NCBI RefSeq assembly: GCF_000834655.1
Contig: NZ_JXQQ01000020.1
Span: forward strand, 62,001 to 126,000
Origin: Variovorax paradoxus
GTDB taxonomy: Bacteria > Pseudomonadota > Gammaproteobacteria > Burkholderiales > Burkholderiaceae_C
Reading direction: 5' to 3'
DNA: 64,000 nt
The notes under the pieces were generated by a model. The model did not search any database. It was not told the origin of the DNA and saw only the letters and a list, made by a program, of their open reading frames with translations. The position numbers and the translations under genes were made by a program. Numbering within the stretch: position 1 is the stretch's first letter; each line of letters starts with the position of its first letter. Below are positions 35,221-44,497 of the stretch, in pieces.

Positions 35221-36210
35221 TCAATCGAGCTTGACGTTGGCTTCCTTGATCACCTGGGCCCAGCGCGCGCGCTCCTTGGCGAAGAACTGGTCCTGCTCGG
35301 GCGCGGTCATGGTCACGACCTCGGCGCCCTGGCCTGCCAGACGCGCGCGGATGTCGGGGGTGCGGATGATGCGCACCAGCTCCTTGTTGAGCCGGGCGAC
35401 CACCGCGTCGGGCGTGCCGCGCGCGGTGACCACGCCCTGCCAGGTGCCCGACTCGTAGCCGGGAACGCCCTGCTCCGAGATGGTCGGCACGTTGCCGATG
35501 AGGGGCATGCGCGTGGGCTTGGAAACCGCGATCAGCTTGAGCTTGCCGCTCTGCACGTGCGGGTAAGTGGCGAGCATGCCGTTCATCAGCACCTGCGTCT
35601 GGCCGGCGACGGTGTCGAGCACGGCCTGCACGCCGCCCTTGTAAGGCACGTATTCCCACTTGGCGCCGCTCTTGCGCTGCAGTTCGACGCCGGCCAGGTG
35701 CGCGGTGCTGCCGCTGGCGGTGACGGCGAAGTTGAAGTCGCTCTTCTTGGAGAGCTCGACGAGCTCCTTCAGCGTGTTGGCCTGCACCGAGGGGTGCACC
35801 ACCAAGAGGTGCGGCGAGTAGGCCAGCATGGCCACGCTGCGCAGGTCCTTGGTCGGATCGAACGGGAGCTTGGGATACAGCGACGGGCTGATGGCCAGCG
35901 CGCCGAGGTCGCACAGCATGAGCGTGTGGCCGTCGGCCGGCGCCTTGGCCAGCATGTCGGCGCCCAGGTTGCCGTTGGCGCCCGCGCGGTTCTCGATCAC
36001 CACGGGCTGACCCAGTGCGTCCGACAGCGGTTGGCTGATCGAGCGCGCAATGATGTCGGACGAGCCGCCCGGCGGGTAAGGAACGATGAGCCGGATCGGC
36101 TTGGAAGGCCAGTTGCCGCCACCGCTCTGCGCGAATGCGCGCACCGGCAGGCTCGCGGCCAGGGTCGTGGCGAGGGCGGCGCCGAGTGCGCCGCGTCGGT
36201 TGATGGTCAT
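35221..36210 (-). CDS. Bug/TctC-family periplasmic solute receptor
   Basis: 329 residues with a Tat-like or Sec signal ([20 protein letters not shown], cleavage near AFAQ) and TctC motifs [31 protein letters not shown] and [15 protein letters not shown] precedes the ATG at a good distance. It is the first gene of the minus-strand glucarate operon, directly behind the operator-like site at 36278-36287. Probable receptor for glucarate, galactarate or a uronate, without a matching TctAB pair in the window. Confidence 0.92.
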   Translation of the reverse strand: MTINRRGALGAALATTLAASLPVRAFAQSGGGNWPSKPIRLIVPYPPGGSSDIIARSISQPLSDALGQPVVIENRAGANGNLGADMLAKAPADGHTLMLCDLGALAISPSLYPKLPFDPTKDLRSVAMLAYSPHLLVVHPSVQANTLKELVELSKKSDFNFAVTASGSTAHLAGVELQRKSGAKWEYVPYKGGVQAVLDTVAGQTQVLMNGMLATYPHVQSGKLKLIAVSKPTRMPLIGNVPTISEQGVPGYESGTWQGVVTARGTPDAVVARLNKELVRIIRTPDIRARLAGQGAEVVTMTAPEQDQFFAKERARWAQVIKEANVKLD

Positions 36211-36277
36211 GCGGATGTCTCCAGTTATTCGATCTGTGCCATGGCTTCGCCCGTTGTCGAAGCGAGAGGTCAGTCAT

Positions 36278-36287
36278 CGTACAACTA
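36278..36287. promoter_or_regulatory. FCD-GntR operator-like site in front of the glucarate operon
   Basis: On the minus strand this reads TAGTTGTACG, identical to 37224-37233 in front of the GntR gene itself. It lies about 70 bases upstream of the first ATG of the operon. Its second half-site is degenerate. The match in two promoters flanking an FCD regulator supports operator function. Confidence 0.55.
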
Positions 36288-36334
36288 GAAAAACGACTTG
36301 TCCAGATTCGAACCCAAAAATTTCGGCAAAAGAC

Positions 36335-37207
36335 TCAGCTGTCGGACGAAGCGGCGCCCGCGCCATTGCCCTTGCCCGCGGCGCTCGCACCTTCGGCTTT
36401 CGCCTTCTGCTGCTGCGCGGCCTCTTGCGCGATGCGCAGGCGCTCGCGGCTGTTGGTCAGGTGGATGCGCATGGCGGCGCGGGCCGACTCGGGATCGCGG
36501 CGCGCGATGGCCGCATAGATTTCTTCGTGCTCGCGGTTCACGCGGCTCAGGTACGCCCCGCCGTCCTGGATGCGGATGGCGCTGATGCGCGTCCGCGGAA
36601 TGATCGTGGTGCCCAGGTGTCGCATGATGTCGGCGAAATACGGGTTGCCGGTCGACTGCGCGATCTGCAGGTGAAAGCGGAAGTCGGGCGCAACGGTGTC
36701 GCCGGCGATCGTCACGTTGTGCTCGAAGTCGTCGAGCGCGTGGCGCATTGCCACCAGCTGCTCGTCGGTGCGGCGGCTCGCGGCGAGCCCGGCGGATTCG
36801 GTCTCCAGGCTGATGCGCAGTTCCAGCACCGACAGCACATCGACCGACGCGGCGATCTCGCCCGGGTCGAGGCGAAACACCCCACCCGGCCGCGGCTGCA
36901 GGACGAAAGTGCCCACACCGTGCAGCGTTTCGACGAGCCCGCCGGCCTGCAGCTTGGAGAGCGCCTCGCGCACCACGGTGCGGCTCACGCCGTAGGCCTG
37001 CATGATGGCCGACTCGGTGGGGAGCTTGTCGCCCGGGCGCAGCGACTGGCTGCGGATCTTCTCGCCCAGGTCTTCCACGAGCCCGTGCGCCAGACCGCGG
37101 GCACGCTGGCGCGGCCGCCCCACGAAGGCCGCGGGGCCTGCCGTCGAGCCGGCCTCCGCCGACACATCTACCAAGGGATTACCCGCAGTCGTCTGAACCA
37201 TGGCCAC
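36335..37207 (-). CDS. GntR-family (FCD/FadR-type) regulator of the aldarate/uronate genes
   Basis: 290 residues. Winged helix at about 55-115 (AYGVSRTVVREALSKLQ, VGTFVLQ) and an FCD effector domain with metal-site residues (DFRFHLQIAQ, HEEIYAAI, MRIHLTNSRERL). The C-terminus is an Ala/Gly/Lys-rich tail. I chose the GTG at 37207 because AGGGGA lies 8 bases upstream; an ATG two codons in is the alternative. It sits at the divergence of the glucarate operon and the udh operon and carries an operator-like site in its own promoter, so it is probably an autoregulated repressor of both operons, released by a uronate or aldarate (inference). Confidence 0.9.
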   Translation of the reverse strand: MAMVQTTAGNPLVDVSAEAGSTAGPAAFVGRPRQRARGLAHGLVEDLGEKIRSQSLRPGDKLPTESAIMQAYGVSRTVVREALSKLQAGGLVETLHGVGTFVLQPRPGGVFRLDPGEIAASVDVLSVLELRISLETESAGLAASRRTDEQLVAMRHALDDFEHNVTIAGDTVAPDFRFHLQIAQSTGNPYFADIMRHLGTTIIPRTRISAIRIQDGGAYLSRVNREHEEIYAAIARRDPESARAAMRIHLTNSRERLRIAQEAAQQQKAKAEGASAAGKGNGAGAASSDS

Positions 37208-37223
37208 GATGATAATCCCCTAT

Positions 37224-37238
37224 TAGTTGTACGACAAC
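37224..37238. promoter_or_regulatory. FCD-GntR operator-like site in front of gntR and udh
   Basis: GTTGT-ACG-ACAAC (37226-37238) is an inverted repeat with a 3-base centre, matching the usual FCD-GntR form TNGTNNNACNA. It lies 17-31 bases upstream of the gntR start and about 110 bases before udh. The left part TAGTTGTACG recurs at 36278-36287. Confidence 0.65.
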
Positions 37239-37347
37239 AGATAACTCATCACTTGAACCGATCCAAAAGTTGTCCCGCACGGCATCGTATCGACGGCTCA
37301 GCTCCCGTGCCTGCCGCGCTGCACCAGTCATCACATCCCGGAAACAC

Positions 37348-38181
37348 ATGTCGACGCCCCAACAAGCTCCCCACAACAAGCTCGACCGCCTCCTGCTGAC
37401 CGGCGCGGCCGGCGGCCTGGGCAAGGTGCTGCGCGAGCGGCTCAAGCCCTGCGCGAGAGTTCTGCGCCTCTCGGACATCGCATCGCTGGCCCCGGCCGCC
37501 GATGCGAGCGAAGAGGTCGTGCCCTGCGACCTCTCGGACAAGGCCGCCGTGCACGCGCTGCTCGAAGGCTGCGACGCCATCGTGCACCTGGGCGGCGTGT
37601 CGGTCGAGCGGCCGTTCGAGGAAATCCTCGAAGCCAACATCAAGGGCATCTTCAACGTCTACGAAGCTGCGCGCCGCCACGGCGTCAAGCGCGTGGTGTT
37701 CGCGAGCTCTAACCACGTGATCGGCTTCTACAAGCAGACCGAGCACATCGACGCGCACGCGGCGCGCCGGCCCGACGGCTACTACGGCTTGTCGAAGTCC
37801 TTCGGCGAAGACATGGCGCAGTTCTACTTCGACCGCTGGGGTATCGAGACGGTGAGCATCCGGATCGGTTCGTCGTTCCCCGAGCCGCTCAACCGCCGGA
37901 TGATGAGCACCTGGCTGAGCTACCGCGACCTCACGACGCTGATCGAGAAGTCGCTCTTCACGCCCGGCGTGAAGCACACCGTCGTCTACGGCATGTCGGC
38001 CAACCGCAACGTGTGGTGGGACAACAGCGCGGCCGCGCACCTGGGCTTCGTGCCGCAGGACGGCTCCGAGGTGTTCCGCGACAAGGTCGAGGCGCAACCG
38101 CCCGTTGCACCGACCGACCCGAACGCCATCTACCAGGGCGGCGCCTTCACCGCACAGGGGCCCTTCGGCGATGAAGGCTGA
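37348..38181 (+). CDS. udh: Uronate dehydrogenase (NAD+)
   Basis: 277 residues of the NAD-dependent epimerase/dehydratase branch of the extended SDR family. The cofactor motif LLTGAAGGLGKVLRERL is near the N-terminus, DLSDKAAV and the catalytic YYGLSKSFGED (YxxxK) follow, with the active-site Ser in VFASSNHVIGFY. Uronate dehydrogenases oxidise D-galacturonate and D-glucuronate to aldarolactones. The ATG at 37348 starts the true protein; upstream frame is not conserved. It heads the plus-strand operon and overlaps the lactonase gene by 11 bases, which supports the assignment. Confidence 0.92.
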   Translation: MSTPQQAPHNKLDRLLLTGAAGGLGKVLRERLKPCARVLRLSDIASLAPAADASEEVVPCDLSDKAAVHALLEGCDAIVHLGGVSVERPFEEILEANIKGIFNVYEAARRHGVKRVVFASSNHVIGFYKQTEHIDAHAARRPDGYYGLSKSFGEDMAQFYFDRWGIETVSIRIGSSFPEPLNRRMMSTWLSYRDLTTLIEKSLFTPGVKHTVVYGMSANRNVWWDNSAAAHLGFVPQDGSEVFRDKVEAQPPVAPTDPNAIYQGGAFTAQGPFGDEG

Positions 38182-39067
38182 GCTCGTCCTCGATGCGCGC
38201 AACGGCACCGGCGAAAGCCCGGTGTGGCACGCCGCCGAGCAGGCGCTCTACTGGGTGGACATTCCCGCGCGCACGCTCAACAGCTGGCACGCGAGCGAAG
38301 GCCATACCCATTGGCAGGCCGATGAAATGATCGCCTGCATCGCGCCGCGCGCCGACATGCCCGGCGCCTGGATCGCCGGCATGGAAAGCGGCCTGTTCTC
38401 GCTGATGCCGCAGGCTGACGGAACGCTGGTGAGCACGTCGGTCGCGCCCGTTGCGCACGCGGCGCCTGCCATGCGCTTCAACGACGGCCGCTGCGACCGC
38501 CAGGGCCGCTTCTGGGCCGGCACGATGCTGCTGGACATGGCCGCCGGCGCGCGCGTGGGCCGCCTCTACAGCTACGGCAAGGGCAGCGACAGCGCCACCG
38601 TGCAGCTGGACGATCTCATCGTGCCCAACGGCCTGGCCTTCAGCCCCGACGGCCGCACCATGTACCTCTCGGACTCGCATCCGAGCGTGCAGGCGATCTG
38701 GGCCTTCGACTACGACGCCGACACCGGAACGCCAAGCAACCGCCGCCTCTTCGTCGACATGAAGCCCCTGCCCGGCCGGCCCGACGGCGCGGCGATCGAC
38801 GTGGACGGCTGCTACTGGATCTGCGGCAACGACGCCGGCCTGGTGCACCGCTTCACGCCCGACGGCCGCCTGGACCGCTCGCTCGAAGTGCCGGTGAAGA
38901 AGCCCGCGATGTGCGCCTTCGGCGGTGCGTCGCTCGACACGCTGTTCGTCACCTCCATCCGCCCCGGCGGCATCGACCTCGCAGACCAGCCGCTGGCTGG
39001 CGGCGTGTTCGCGCTGCGGCCTGGCGTGGCGGGTGTGCCGGAGCCCGCGTTCAGCGCGGTCGGCTGA
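38171..39067 (+). CDS. Cytoplasmic SMP-30/gluconolactonase family lactonase
   Basis: 298 residues with no signal peptide. The propeller metal ligands are recognisable: Glu in GTGESPVW, Asn in MRFNDGRCDRQGRFW, Asn in VPNGLAFSPDG and Asp in RPDGAAIDVDG. Overlap with udh implies that it opens the galactaro- or glucarolactone made by Udh, giving galactarate or glucarate for GarD and GudD. It differs from the exported homologue at 30014-31111, so the cell has lactonases on both sides of the inner membrane. Confidence 0.92.
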   Translation: MKAELVLDARNGTGESPVWHAAEQALYWVDIPARTLNSWHASEGHTHWQADEMIACIAPRADMPGAWIAGMESGLFSLMPQADGTLVSTSVAPVAHAAPAMRFNDGRCDRQGRFWAGTMLLDMAAGARVGRLYSYGKGSDSATVQLDDLIVPNGLAFSPDGRTMYLSDSHPSVQAIWAFDYDADTGTPSNRRLFVDMKPLPGRPDGAAIDVDGCYWICGNDAGLVHRFTPDGRLDRSLEVPVKKPAMCAFGGASLDTLFVTSIRPGGIDLADQPLAGGVFALRPGVAGVPEPAFSAVG

Positions 39068-39115
39068 CCATTTCTTTTCACGTTTTCGATAACCACCAAG
39101 CATAGGAAGAGACAA

Positions 39116-40093
39116 ATGAAACTCCACAAGACCCTGATCGCACTTGCCGTCGGCGCCGCAGCCGCGCTGTCCACACTGGCTGCCAGTGCCACCGAGTTCC
39201 GCTCGGCAGACATCCACCCCGACGACTATCCGACCGTGACCGCGGTCAAGTTCATGAGCGAACGGCTCAAGGCACTGTCGGGCGGCAAGCACACCATCAA
39301 GGTGTTCAACAACAGCTCGCTCGGCAGCGAGAAAGACACCATCGAGCAGACCAAGATCGGCGCGCTGCAGATGGTGCGCGTGAACATCGCCCCCATGAAC
39401 AACATCTGCGCCGAGACGCAGGTGCCGACCATGCCCTTCCTGTTCCGCTCGGTGGACCACCTGCACAAGGTGCTGGACGGCCCGATCGGCGAGGAGATCC
39501 TGAAGTCGTGCGAGAAGCAGGGCTTCGTGGGCCTGGCCTACTACGACAGCGGCGCGCGCTCGATGTTCACCGCCAAGAAGCCGGTGCGCACCTTCGCCGA
39601 CATGAAGGGCCTGAAGGTCCGCGTGCAGCAGTCGGACCTGTGGGTGTCGATGCTCGAAGCCATGGGCGCCAACGCCACGCCGATGCCCATGGGCGAGGTC
39701 TACACGGGCCTGAAGACCGGCCTGATCGACGCCGCCGAGAACAACTACCCCACCTATGAAAGCGCCCGCGCCTTCGAAGTGGCCAAGTACTACAGCAAGA
39801 CCGAGCACTCGATGGCGCCCGAGATGCTGCTGTTCTCCAAGCGCGTATGGGACAAGCTCTCGCCCGAAGAGCAAGGCTGGATCCGCCAGGCCGCCAAGGA
39901 GTCGGTGCCCTACATGCGCAAGCAATGGGAAGAGCGCGAGATCAAGTCGCTCGCCACGGTGAAGGCCGGCGGCGCCGAGATCATCGAAGTCGACAAGGCC
40001 CCGTTCCAGGCCGCGATGAAGCCGGTGTACGACAAGTTCATCACCGACGCGAAGCTCAAGGACCTGGTCAAGCGCGTGCAGGACACGAAGTAA
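39116..40093 (+). CDS. dctP: TRAP transporter solute-binding protein DctP
   Basis: 325 residues: signal peptide (1-26, ending AASA) and the DctP fold with [19 protein letters not shown], the conserved Arg region [12 protein letters not shown] and [19 protein letters not shown]. The Arg of KVRVQ normally holds the ligand carboxylate. AGGAAGAG precedes the ATG. With DctQ and DctM it forms a sodium-driven importer, and the position between udh/lactonase and garD indicates a uronate or aldarate as ligand. Confidence 0.94.
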   Translation: MKLHKTLIALAVGAAAALSTLAASATEFRSADIHPDDYPTVTAVKFMSERLKALSGGKHTIKVFNNSSLGSEKDTIEQTKIGALQMVRVNIAPMNNICAETQVPTMPFLFRSVDHLHKVLDGPIGEEILKSCEKQGFVGLAYYDSGARSMFTAKKPVRTFADMKGLKVRVQQSDLWVSMLEAMGANATPMPMGEVYTGLKTGLIDAAENNYPTYESARAFEVAKYYSKTEHSMAPEMLLFSKRVWDKLSPEEQGWIRQAAKESVPYMRKQWEEREIKSLATVKAGGAEIIEVDKAPFQAAMKPVYDKFITDAKLKDLVKRVQDTK

Positions 40094-40113
40094 GCAAGTC
40101 GGATCGTTGAATT

Positions 40114-40217
40114 GGCTCCTTCCCCTTCCCGGGGGAAGGTTGGGTTGGGGTCACCACGGCGCTGGCATAGAGGCGCCGATTGCCCCCACCCCTGCCCTCC
40201 CCCGGAAGGGGAGGGAG
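40114..40217. repeat. Intergenic inverted-repeat element C
   Basis: Outer arms CTCCTTCCCCTTCC (40116-40129) and GGAAGGGGAGGGAG (40204-40217) pair with one mismatch; inner G-rich and C-rich stretches continue the stem imperfectly, closing around GGCGC...GGCGCC. It separates dctP from dctQ within the operon and could act as an mRNA-stabilising or partially terminating structure that keeps the receptor more abundant than the permease. Confidence 0.8.
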
Positions 40218-40237
40218 AAAGACAAAGAAGAACTCAC

Positions 40238-40726
40238 ATGTACACCAAACTTTGCCGCACCCTCGCCCGTGCCTGCATGTGGTTGGGCATCCTCGGTCTC
40301 GTCGCGGTGATCTGCGCGGTGAGCTGGCAGGTGTTCGGCCGCTACGTGCTCAACAACACCCCCACCTGGGCCGAAAGCCTGGCGCTCCTGCTGGTGCTCT
40401 ACGTCACGATGTTCGGCGTGGCCGTGGGTGTGCGCGACGCGGGCCACATCGGCCTGGAGTCGTTCCTCGTGCTCGCGCCCGACTGGCTGCGCCTGAAGAT
40501 GGAATACCTGATCCACGCGCTCATCCTCGTCTTCGGCATGGCCATGGCCTGGAACTGCGCCTCGCTCGCCGAATCGGTGTGGGACTACCGCTTGCCCACG
40601 CTCTGGATTTCCGAAGGCTGGAAATACGTGCCCGCGACGATCGCCGGCGTGCTCATCGTGATGTTCTCCATCGAACACATCATCGCCCTGGCCCAGGGCC
40701 GCGAAGTCGAACCCGCCTGGGGCTGA
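40238..40726 (+). CDS. dctQ: TRAP transporter small permease DctQ
   Basis: 162 residues with four membrane helices (about 12-34, 48-66, 87-105 and 128-147) and the DctQ motif FGRYVLNNTPTWAESLALLL. It supports the large permease. The start ATG at 40238 lies shortly after repeat element C; the frame is open upstream through the repeat but that part is low-complexity. Confidence 0.93.
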   Translation: MYTKLCRTLARACMWLGILGLVAVICAVSWQVFGRYVLNNTPTWAESLALLLVLYVTMFGVAVGVRDAGHIGLESFLVLAPDWLRLKMEYLIHALILVFGMAMAWNCASLAESVWDYRLPTLWISEGWKYVPATIAGVLIVMFSIEHIIALAQGREVEPAWG

Positions 40727-40733
40727 ACGAACC

Positions 40734-42029
40734 ATGACGATCCCTCTCCTCATTCTTTGCCTCTCGTTCACGGTCTTCCTGCTGCTGGGCGTGCCGGTCG
40801 CTTTCTCGATCGGCCTGTCGGCTCTGGCCACGCTGCTCTATGAAGGCCTGCCGCTCGCGGTGGGCTTCCAGCAGATGACCTCGGGCATGGGCATCTTCTC
40901 GTTCCTTGCGATTCCGTTCTTCATCTTCGCCGGCGAGCTGATGCTCTACGGCGGCATCGCGGACCGCATCGTCAACTTCGCACGCAACCTCGTGGGCCAT
41001 GTGCGCGGGGGCCTGGGCATGTCGAACGTGGTGGCCTGCACCCTCTTCGGCGGGGTTTCGGGCTCGCCCGTGGCGGACGTCTCGGCCATGGGCGCCGTGA
41101 TGATCCCGATGATGAAGAAGGAGGGCTACCACGCCGACTACGCGGTCAACGTGACGACCCACGCGGCCCTGGTCGGCGCGCTGATGCCGACCAGCCACAA
41201 CCTGATCATCTATTCGCTCGCGGCGGGCGGCAAGGTGTCGATCGCCGCGCTGATCCTGGCGGCGCTGCTGCCGGCAGCCGTGCTCACCATCAGCAACCTC
41301 GCGGCCGCCTACCTGGTCGCCGTAAAGCGCGGCTACCCGGCCGGCAGCTTCCCGGGCTGGTCGATCGTGGCGCGTTCGTTCGCGGCGGCACTGCCGGGCC
41401 TCTTCATCGTGGTGCTGATCCTCGGCGGCATCCTGTCGGGCATCTTCACGGCGACCGAGTCTGCCGCGGTGGCAGTGCTCTATGCGCTGGGCCTCACGAT
41501 CTTCGTGTACCGCACGCTGAAGTGGGAGCACTTCATCAAGGCCGCATCGAAGGCGGTGCGCACCACGGGCGTGATCCTGCTGCTGATCGGCATCTCGAGC
41601 ACCTTCGGCTACCTCATCAGCCTCTACGGCGTGGCCGAGCTCACGGGCCAGATGCTGTCGCAGGTGACCACCACGCCGTGGATGATCTTCCTGCTCATCA
41701 ACATCATCCTGTTCGTGCTGGGCACTTTCCTGGACATGGCCGCGACGATCCTCCTGTGCACGCCGATCTTCCTGCCGATCGCCCAGCACTACGGCATGAC
41801 CTCGGTGCAGTTCGGCGTGGTGATGCTCATCAACTGCGCGCTCGGCCTGAACACGCCACCGGTGGGCACCACGCAATTCGTGGGCTGCGCGATCGGCGGT
41901 GTCTCGGTGGGCACGGTGATGAAGACCATCTGGCCGTTCTACGGCGCGCTGATCTTCGCGCTCGGCGTGGTCACCTTCGTGCCCGCGTTCTCGACCTGGC
42001 TGCCGGGCCTCTTCATGGTCGTGAAGTAA
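40734..42029 (+). CDS. dctM: TRAP transporter large permease DctM
   Basis: 431 residues, twelve or so membrane helices. Conserved segments include FSFLAIPFFIFAGELM, GGVSGSPVADVSAMGAVMIP, AALVGALMPTSHNLIIYSLA and the C-terminal NCALGLNTPPVGTTQFVGCAIG. It carries the sodium-coupled transport path. Start ATG lies 8 bases after dctQ. The last element of the TRAP cassette before garD. Confidence 0.95.
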   Translation: MTIPLLILCLSFTVFLLLGVPVAFSIGLSALATLLYEGLPLAVGFQQMTSGMGIFSFLAIPFFIFAGELMLYGGIADRIVNFARNLVGHVRGGLGMSNVVACTLFGGVSGSPVADVSAMGAVMIPMMKKEGYHADYAVNVTTHAALVGALMPTSHNLIIYSLAAGGKVSIAALILAALLPAAVLTISNLAAAYLVAVKRGYPAGSFPGWSIVARSFAAALPGLFIVVLILGGILSGIFTATESAAVAVLYALGLTIFVYRTLKWEHFIKAASKAVRTTGVILLLIGISSTFGYLISLYGVAELTGQMLSQVTTTPWMIFLLINIILFVLGTFLDMAATILLCTPIFLPIAQHYGMTSVQFGVVMLINCALGLNTPPVGTTQFVGCAIGGVSVGTVMKTIWPFYGALIFALGVVTFVPAFSTWLPGLFMVVK

Positions 42030-42059
42030 GCAAAGAAGCAAGCAAGAAAGGGCCCCACG

Positions 42060-43646
42060 ATGGCCGATACGAACACCCGCCCTCCGCTCTACATCCGCAT
42101 CCACGCGGCCGACAACGTCGCCATCGTCGCCAACGACGGAGGCCTGAAGGCGGGAGCCACGTTCGCCGACGGCCTCGTGCTGGTGGACAACGTGCCGCAA
42201 GGCCACAAGGTGGCGCTCGCCGACCTGTCCGAGGGCGACGCCATCGTTCGCTACAACGTGGTGATCGGCTACGCGCAGAAGGCGCTGCCGCGCGGCAGCT
42301 GGGTGCACGAGCGCGTGATGCGCATGCCCACGGCGCCCGAGCTCGACGGGCTGCCCATCGCGACGGTCAAGCCCCCTGCCCTGTCGCCATTGGAGGGCTA
42401 CACCTTCGAGGGCTACCGCAATGCGGACGGCTCGGTGGGCTCGCGCAACATCCTGGCCATCACGCAGACCGTGCAGTGCGTGGCCGGCGTCACCGAGTTC
42501 GCGGTGCAGCGCATCAAGGCCGAGCTGCTGCCGAAGTTTCCCAACGTCGACGACGTGGTGGCGCTGGAACACAGCTACGGCTGCGGCGTTGCCATCGACG
42601 CGCCCGACGCGATCATTCCGATCCGCACGCTGCGCAACATCAGCCTCAATCCGAATTTCGGCGGCGAGGTGATGGTGGTGAGCCTGGGCTGCGAGAAGCT
42701 GCAGCCCGAGCGCCTGCTGCCGCCCGGCACCATTCCGATCACGGACCAGCGCGGCGAAGGCGCCGCATCCAGTGCGGCCGAGGCGCTCGACGTCGTGTGC
42801 CTGCAGGACGACGCGCACGTCGGCTTCATGTCGATGATCGATTCGGTGATGCGCCAGGCCGAGGTGCACCTCGCGCGGCTGAACGCACGCCGGCGCGAAA
42901 CCGTGCCCGCGAGCGAACTCGTGGTGGGCGTGCAATGCGGCGGCAGCGATGCCTTTTCCGGTGTGACCGCGAATCCGGCCGTGGGCTTTGCCACCGACCT
43001 CCTGGTGCGCGCAGGCGCCACCGTGATGTTCTCGGAAACCACCGAGGTGCGCGACGGCATCGACCAGCTCACCTCGCGCGCGTCGTCGCCCGAAGTGGCC
43101 GAGGCCATGATCCGAGAGATGGCCTGGTACGACGCCTACCTGCAGAAGGGGCGCGTCGACCGCAGCGCCAACACCACGCCGGGCAACAAGAAGGGCGGGC
43201 TCTCGAACATCGTCGAGAAGGCGATGGGCTCGATCGTGAAATCGGGCTCCGCGCCGATCTCGGGCGTTCTCTCGCCAGGCGAGAAGGTCAGGCAGAAGGG
43301 CCTGATCTACGCGGCGACGCCCGCCAGCGATTTCATCTGCGGCACGCTGCAGCTGGCAGCGGGCATCAACCTGCACATCTTCACGACCGGCCGCGGCACG
43401 CCTTACGGCCTGGCCGAAGTGCCGGTCATCAAGGTCGCCACGCGCAGCGACCTCGCGCGCCGCTGGCACGACCTGATGGACGTGAACGCGGGCCGCATCG
43501 CCGACGGCGACGCCACCATCGAGGACGTGGGCTGGGAGCTGTTCCGGCTGATGCTCGACGTGGCCAGCGGCAAGAAGAAGACCTGGGCGGAGCAATGGAA
43601 GCTGCACAACGCACTCGTGCTCTTCAATCCCGCCCCCGTGACCTGA
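42060..43646 (+). CDS. garD: Galactarate dehydratase
   Basis: 528 residues, the length expected of GarD in the UxaA/GarD family. The N-terminal SAF-like domain ([19 protein letters not shown]) is followed by the catalytic dehydratase domain with [52 protein letters not shown] and the C-terminal [17 protein letters not shown]. It removes water from galactarate (mucate) to 5-dehydro-4-deoxyglucarate, feeding KdgD. Together with GudD it lets the cell use both aldarates. Altronate dehydratase is the alternative within the family, less likely given the length and context. Confidence 0.92.
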   Translation: MADTNTRPPLYIRIHAADNVAIVANDGGLKAGATFADGLVLVDNVPQGHKVALADLSEGDAIVRYNVVIGYAQKALPRGSWVHERVMRMPTAPELDGLPIATVKPPALSPLEGYTFEGYRNADGSVGSRNILAITQTVQCVAGVTEFAVQRIKAELLPKFPNVDDVVALEHSYGCGVAIDAPDAIIPIRTLRNISLNPNFGGEVMVVSLGCEKLQPERLLPPGTIPITDQRGEGAASSAAEALDVVCLQDDAHVGFMSMIDSVMRQAEVHLARLNARRRETVPASELVVGVQCGGSDAFSGVTANPAVGFATDLLVRAGATVMFSETTEVRDGIDQLTSRASSPEVAEAMIREMAWYDAYLQKGRVDRSANTTPGNKKGGLSNIVEKAMGSIVKSGSAPISGVLSPGEKVRQKGLIYAATPASDFICGTLQLAAGINLHIFTTGRGTPYGLAEVPVIKVATRSDLARRWHDLMDVNAGRIADGDATIEDVGWELFRLMLDVASGKKKTWAEQWKLHNALVLFNPAPVT

Positions 43647-43665
43647 CATCGAAAAGGAAACAACC

Positions 43666-44427
43666 ATGGAAGACCTCAAGGACAAGACCGCCCTCGTGAC
43701 CGGTGCCAGCACCGGCATCGGCGCCGCGGTGGCCATCGCCTTCGCCGCGCGCGGCATGCGCGTGGCGGTGCACTACAACAGCTCGGCCGATGCGGCCAAC
43801 CAGGTCGTCGAGACGATCCGCGCGGCCGGCGGCACCGCGTTCGCGGTGCAGGCCGACGTGCGCGACACCGGCGCGATCCGCGAGTGCGTGAAGAAGACGC
43901 AGGCGGAGTTCGGCCGCATCGACGTGCTGGTGAACAACGCGGGCAGCCTGGTCAAGCGCGTGCCGATCGCCGAATTCGACGATGCGCTCTTCGACGAGGT
44001 GATGCACATCAACGCGCGCTCGGTGCTCGCGTTCTGCCGGGAGGTGGTTCCACTGATGCGCACGCAGGGCAGCGGCAACATCATCAACGTGACCTCGGTC
44101 GCGGCGCGCACCGGTGGCGGACCGGCCGCATACCTGTACGCGGGCTCCAAGGGCTTCGTGAGCACGGCGACGCACGGCCTGGCCAAGGAACTGGTGGGCG
44201 ACAGGATTCGTGTGAACGCGGTGGCGCCGGGCGTCATCCAGACGCCGTTTCAAGACCGCTTCTCGACGCCCGCGATGCTGGAGAACTTCAGGGCGAGCAT
44301 TCCGATGGGCCGCATCGGCGAGCCCGAGGAATGCGTCGGTGCTTTCCTGTACCTCGCTTCGGAGCAGCTCTCGGGCTATGTGACGGGCCAGGTCATCGAG
44401 GTGAATGGCGGGCAGTACATGCCCTGA
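43666..44427 (+). CDS. Short-chain dehydrogenase/reductase
   Basis: 253 residues of classical SDR type: cofactor motif TGASTGIG at about 13-20, NNAG near 90, catalytic Ser in NVTSVAARTGG, YxxxK as YAGSK, and the C-terminal VTGQVIEVNGGQYMP. It follows garD by 19 bases and precedes a Bug receptor. The substrate is probably a sugar acid or polyol related to the operon, but sequence does not decide it. Confidence 0.9.
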   Translation: MEDLKDKTALVTGASTGIGAAVAIAFAARGMRVAVHYNSSADAANQVVETIRAAGGTAFAVQADVRDTGAIRECVKKTQAEFGRIDVLVNNAGSLVKRVPIAEFDDALFDEVMHINARSVLAFCREVVPLMRTQGSGNIINVTSVAARTGGGPAAYLYAGSKGFVSTATHGLAKELVGDRIRVNAVAPGVIQTPFQDRFSTPAMLENFRASIPMGRIGEPEECVGAFLYLASEQLSGYVTGQVIEVNGGQYMP

Positions 44428-44497
44428 CATTTTTGGAGAGACGCCCTCGCAACAAGGGCGTTCGTGGATCGGATCAACAACGGAGACAAGAGACATC

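Noticed and set aside
40680..43757. 1025-codon open frame on the minus strand
   Set aside because: It is antisense to dctM and garD, rich in His, Arg and Gln, and has no recognisable domain; a by-product of GC-rich third positions in the true genes.
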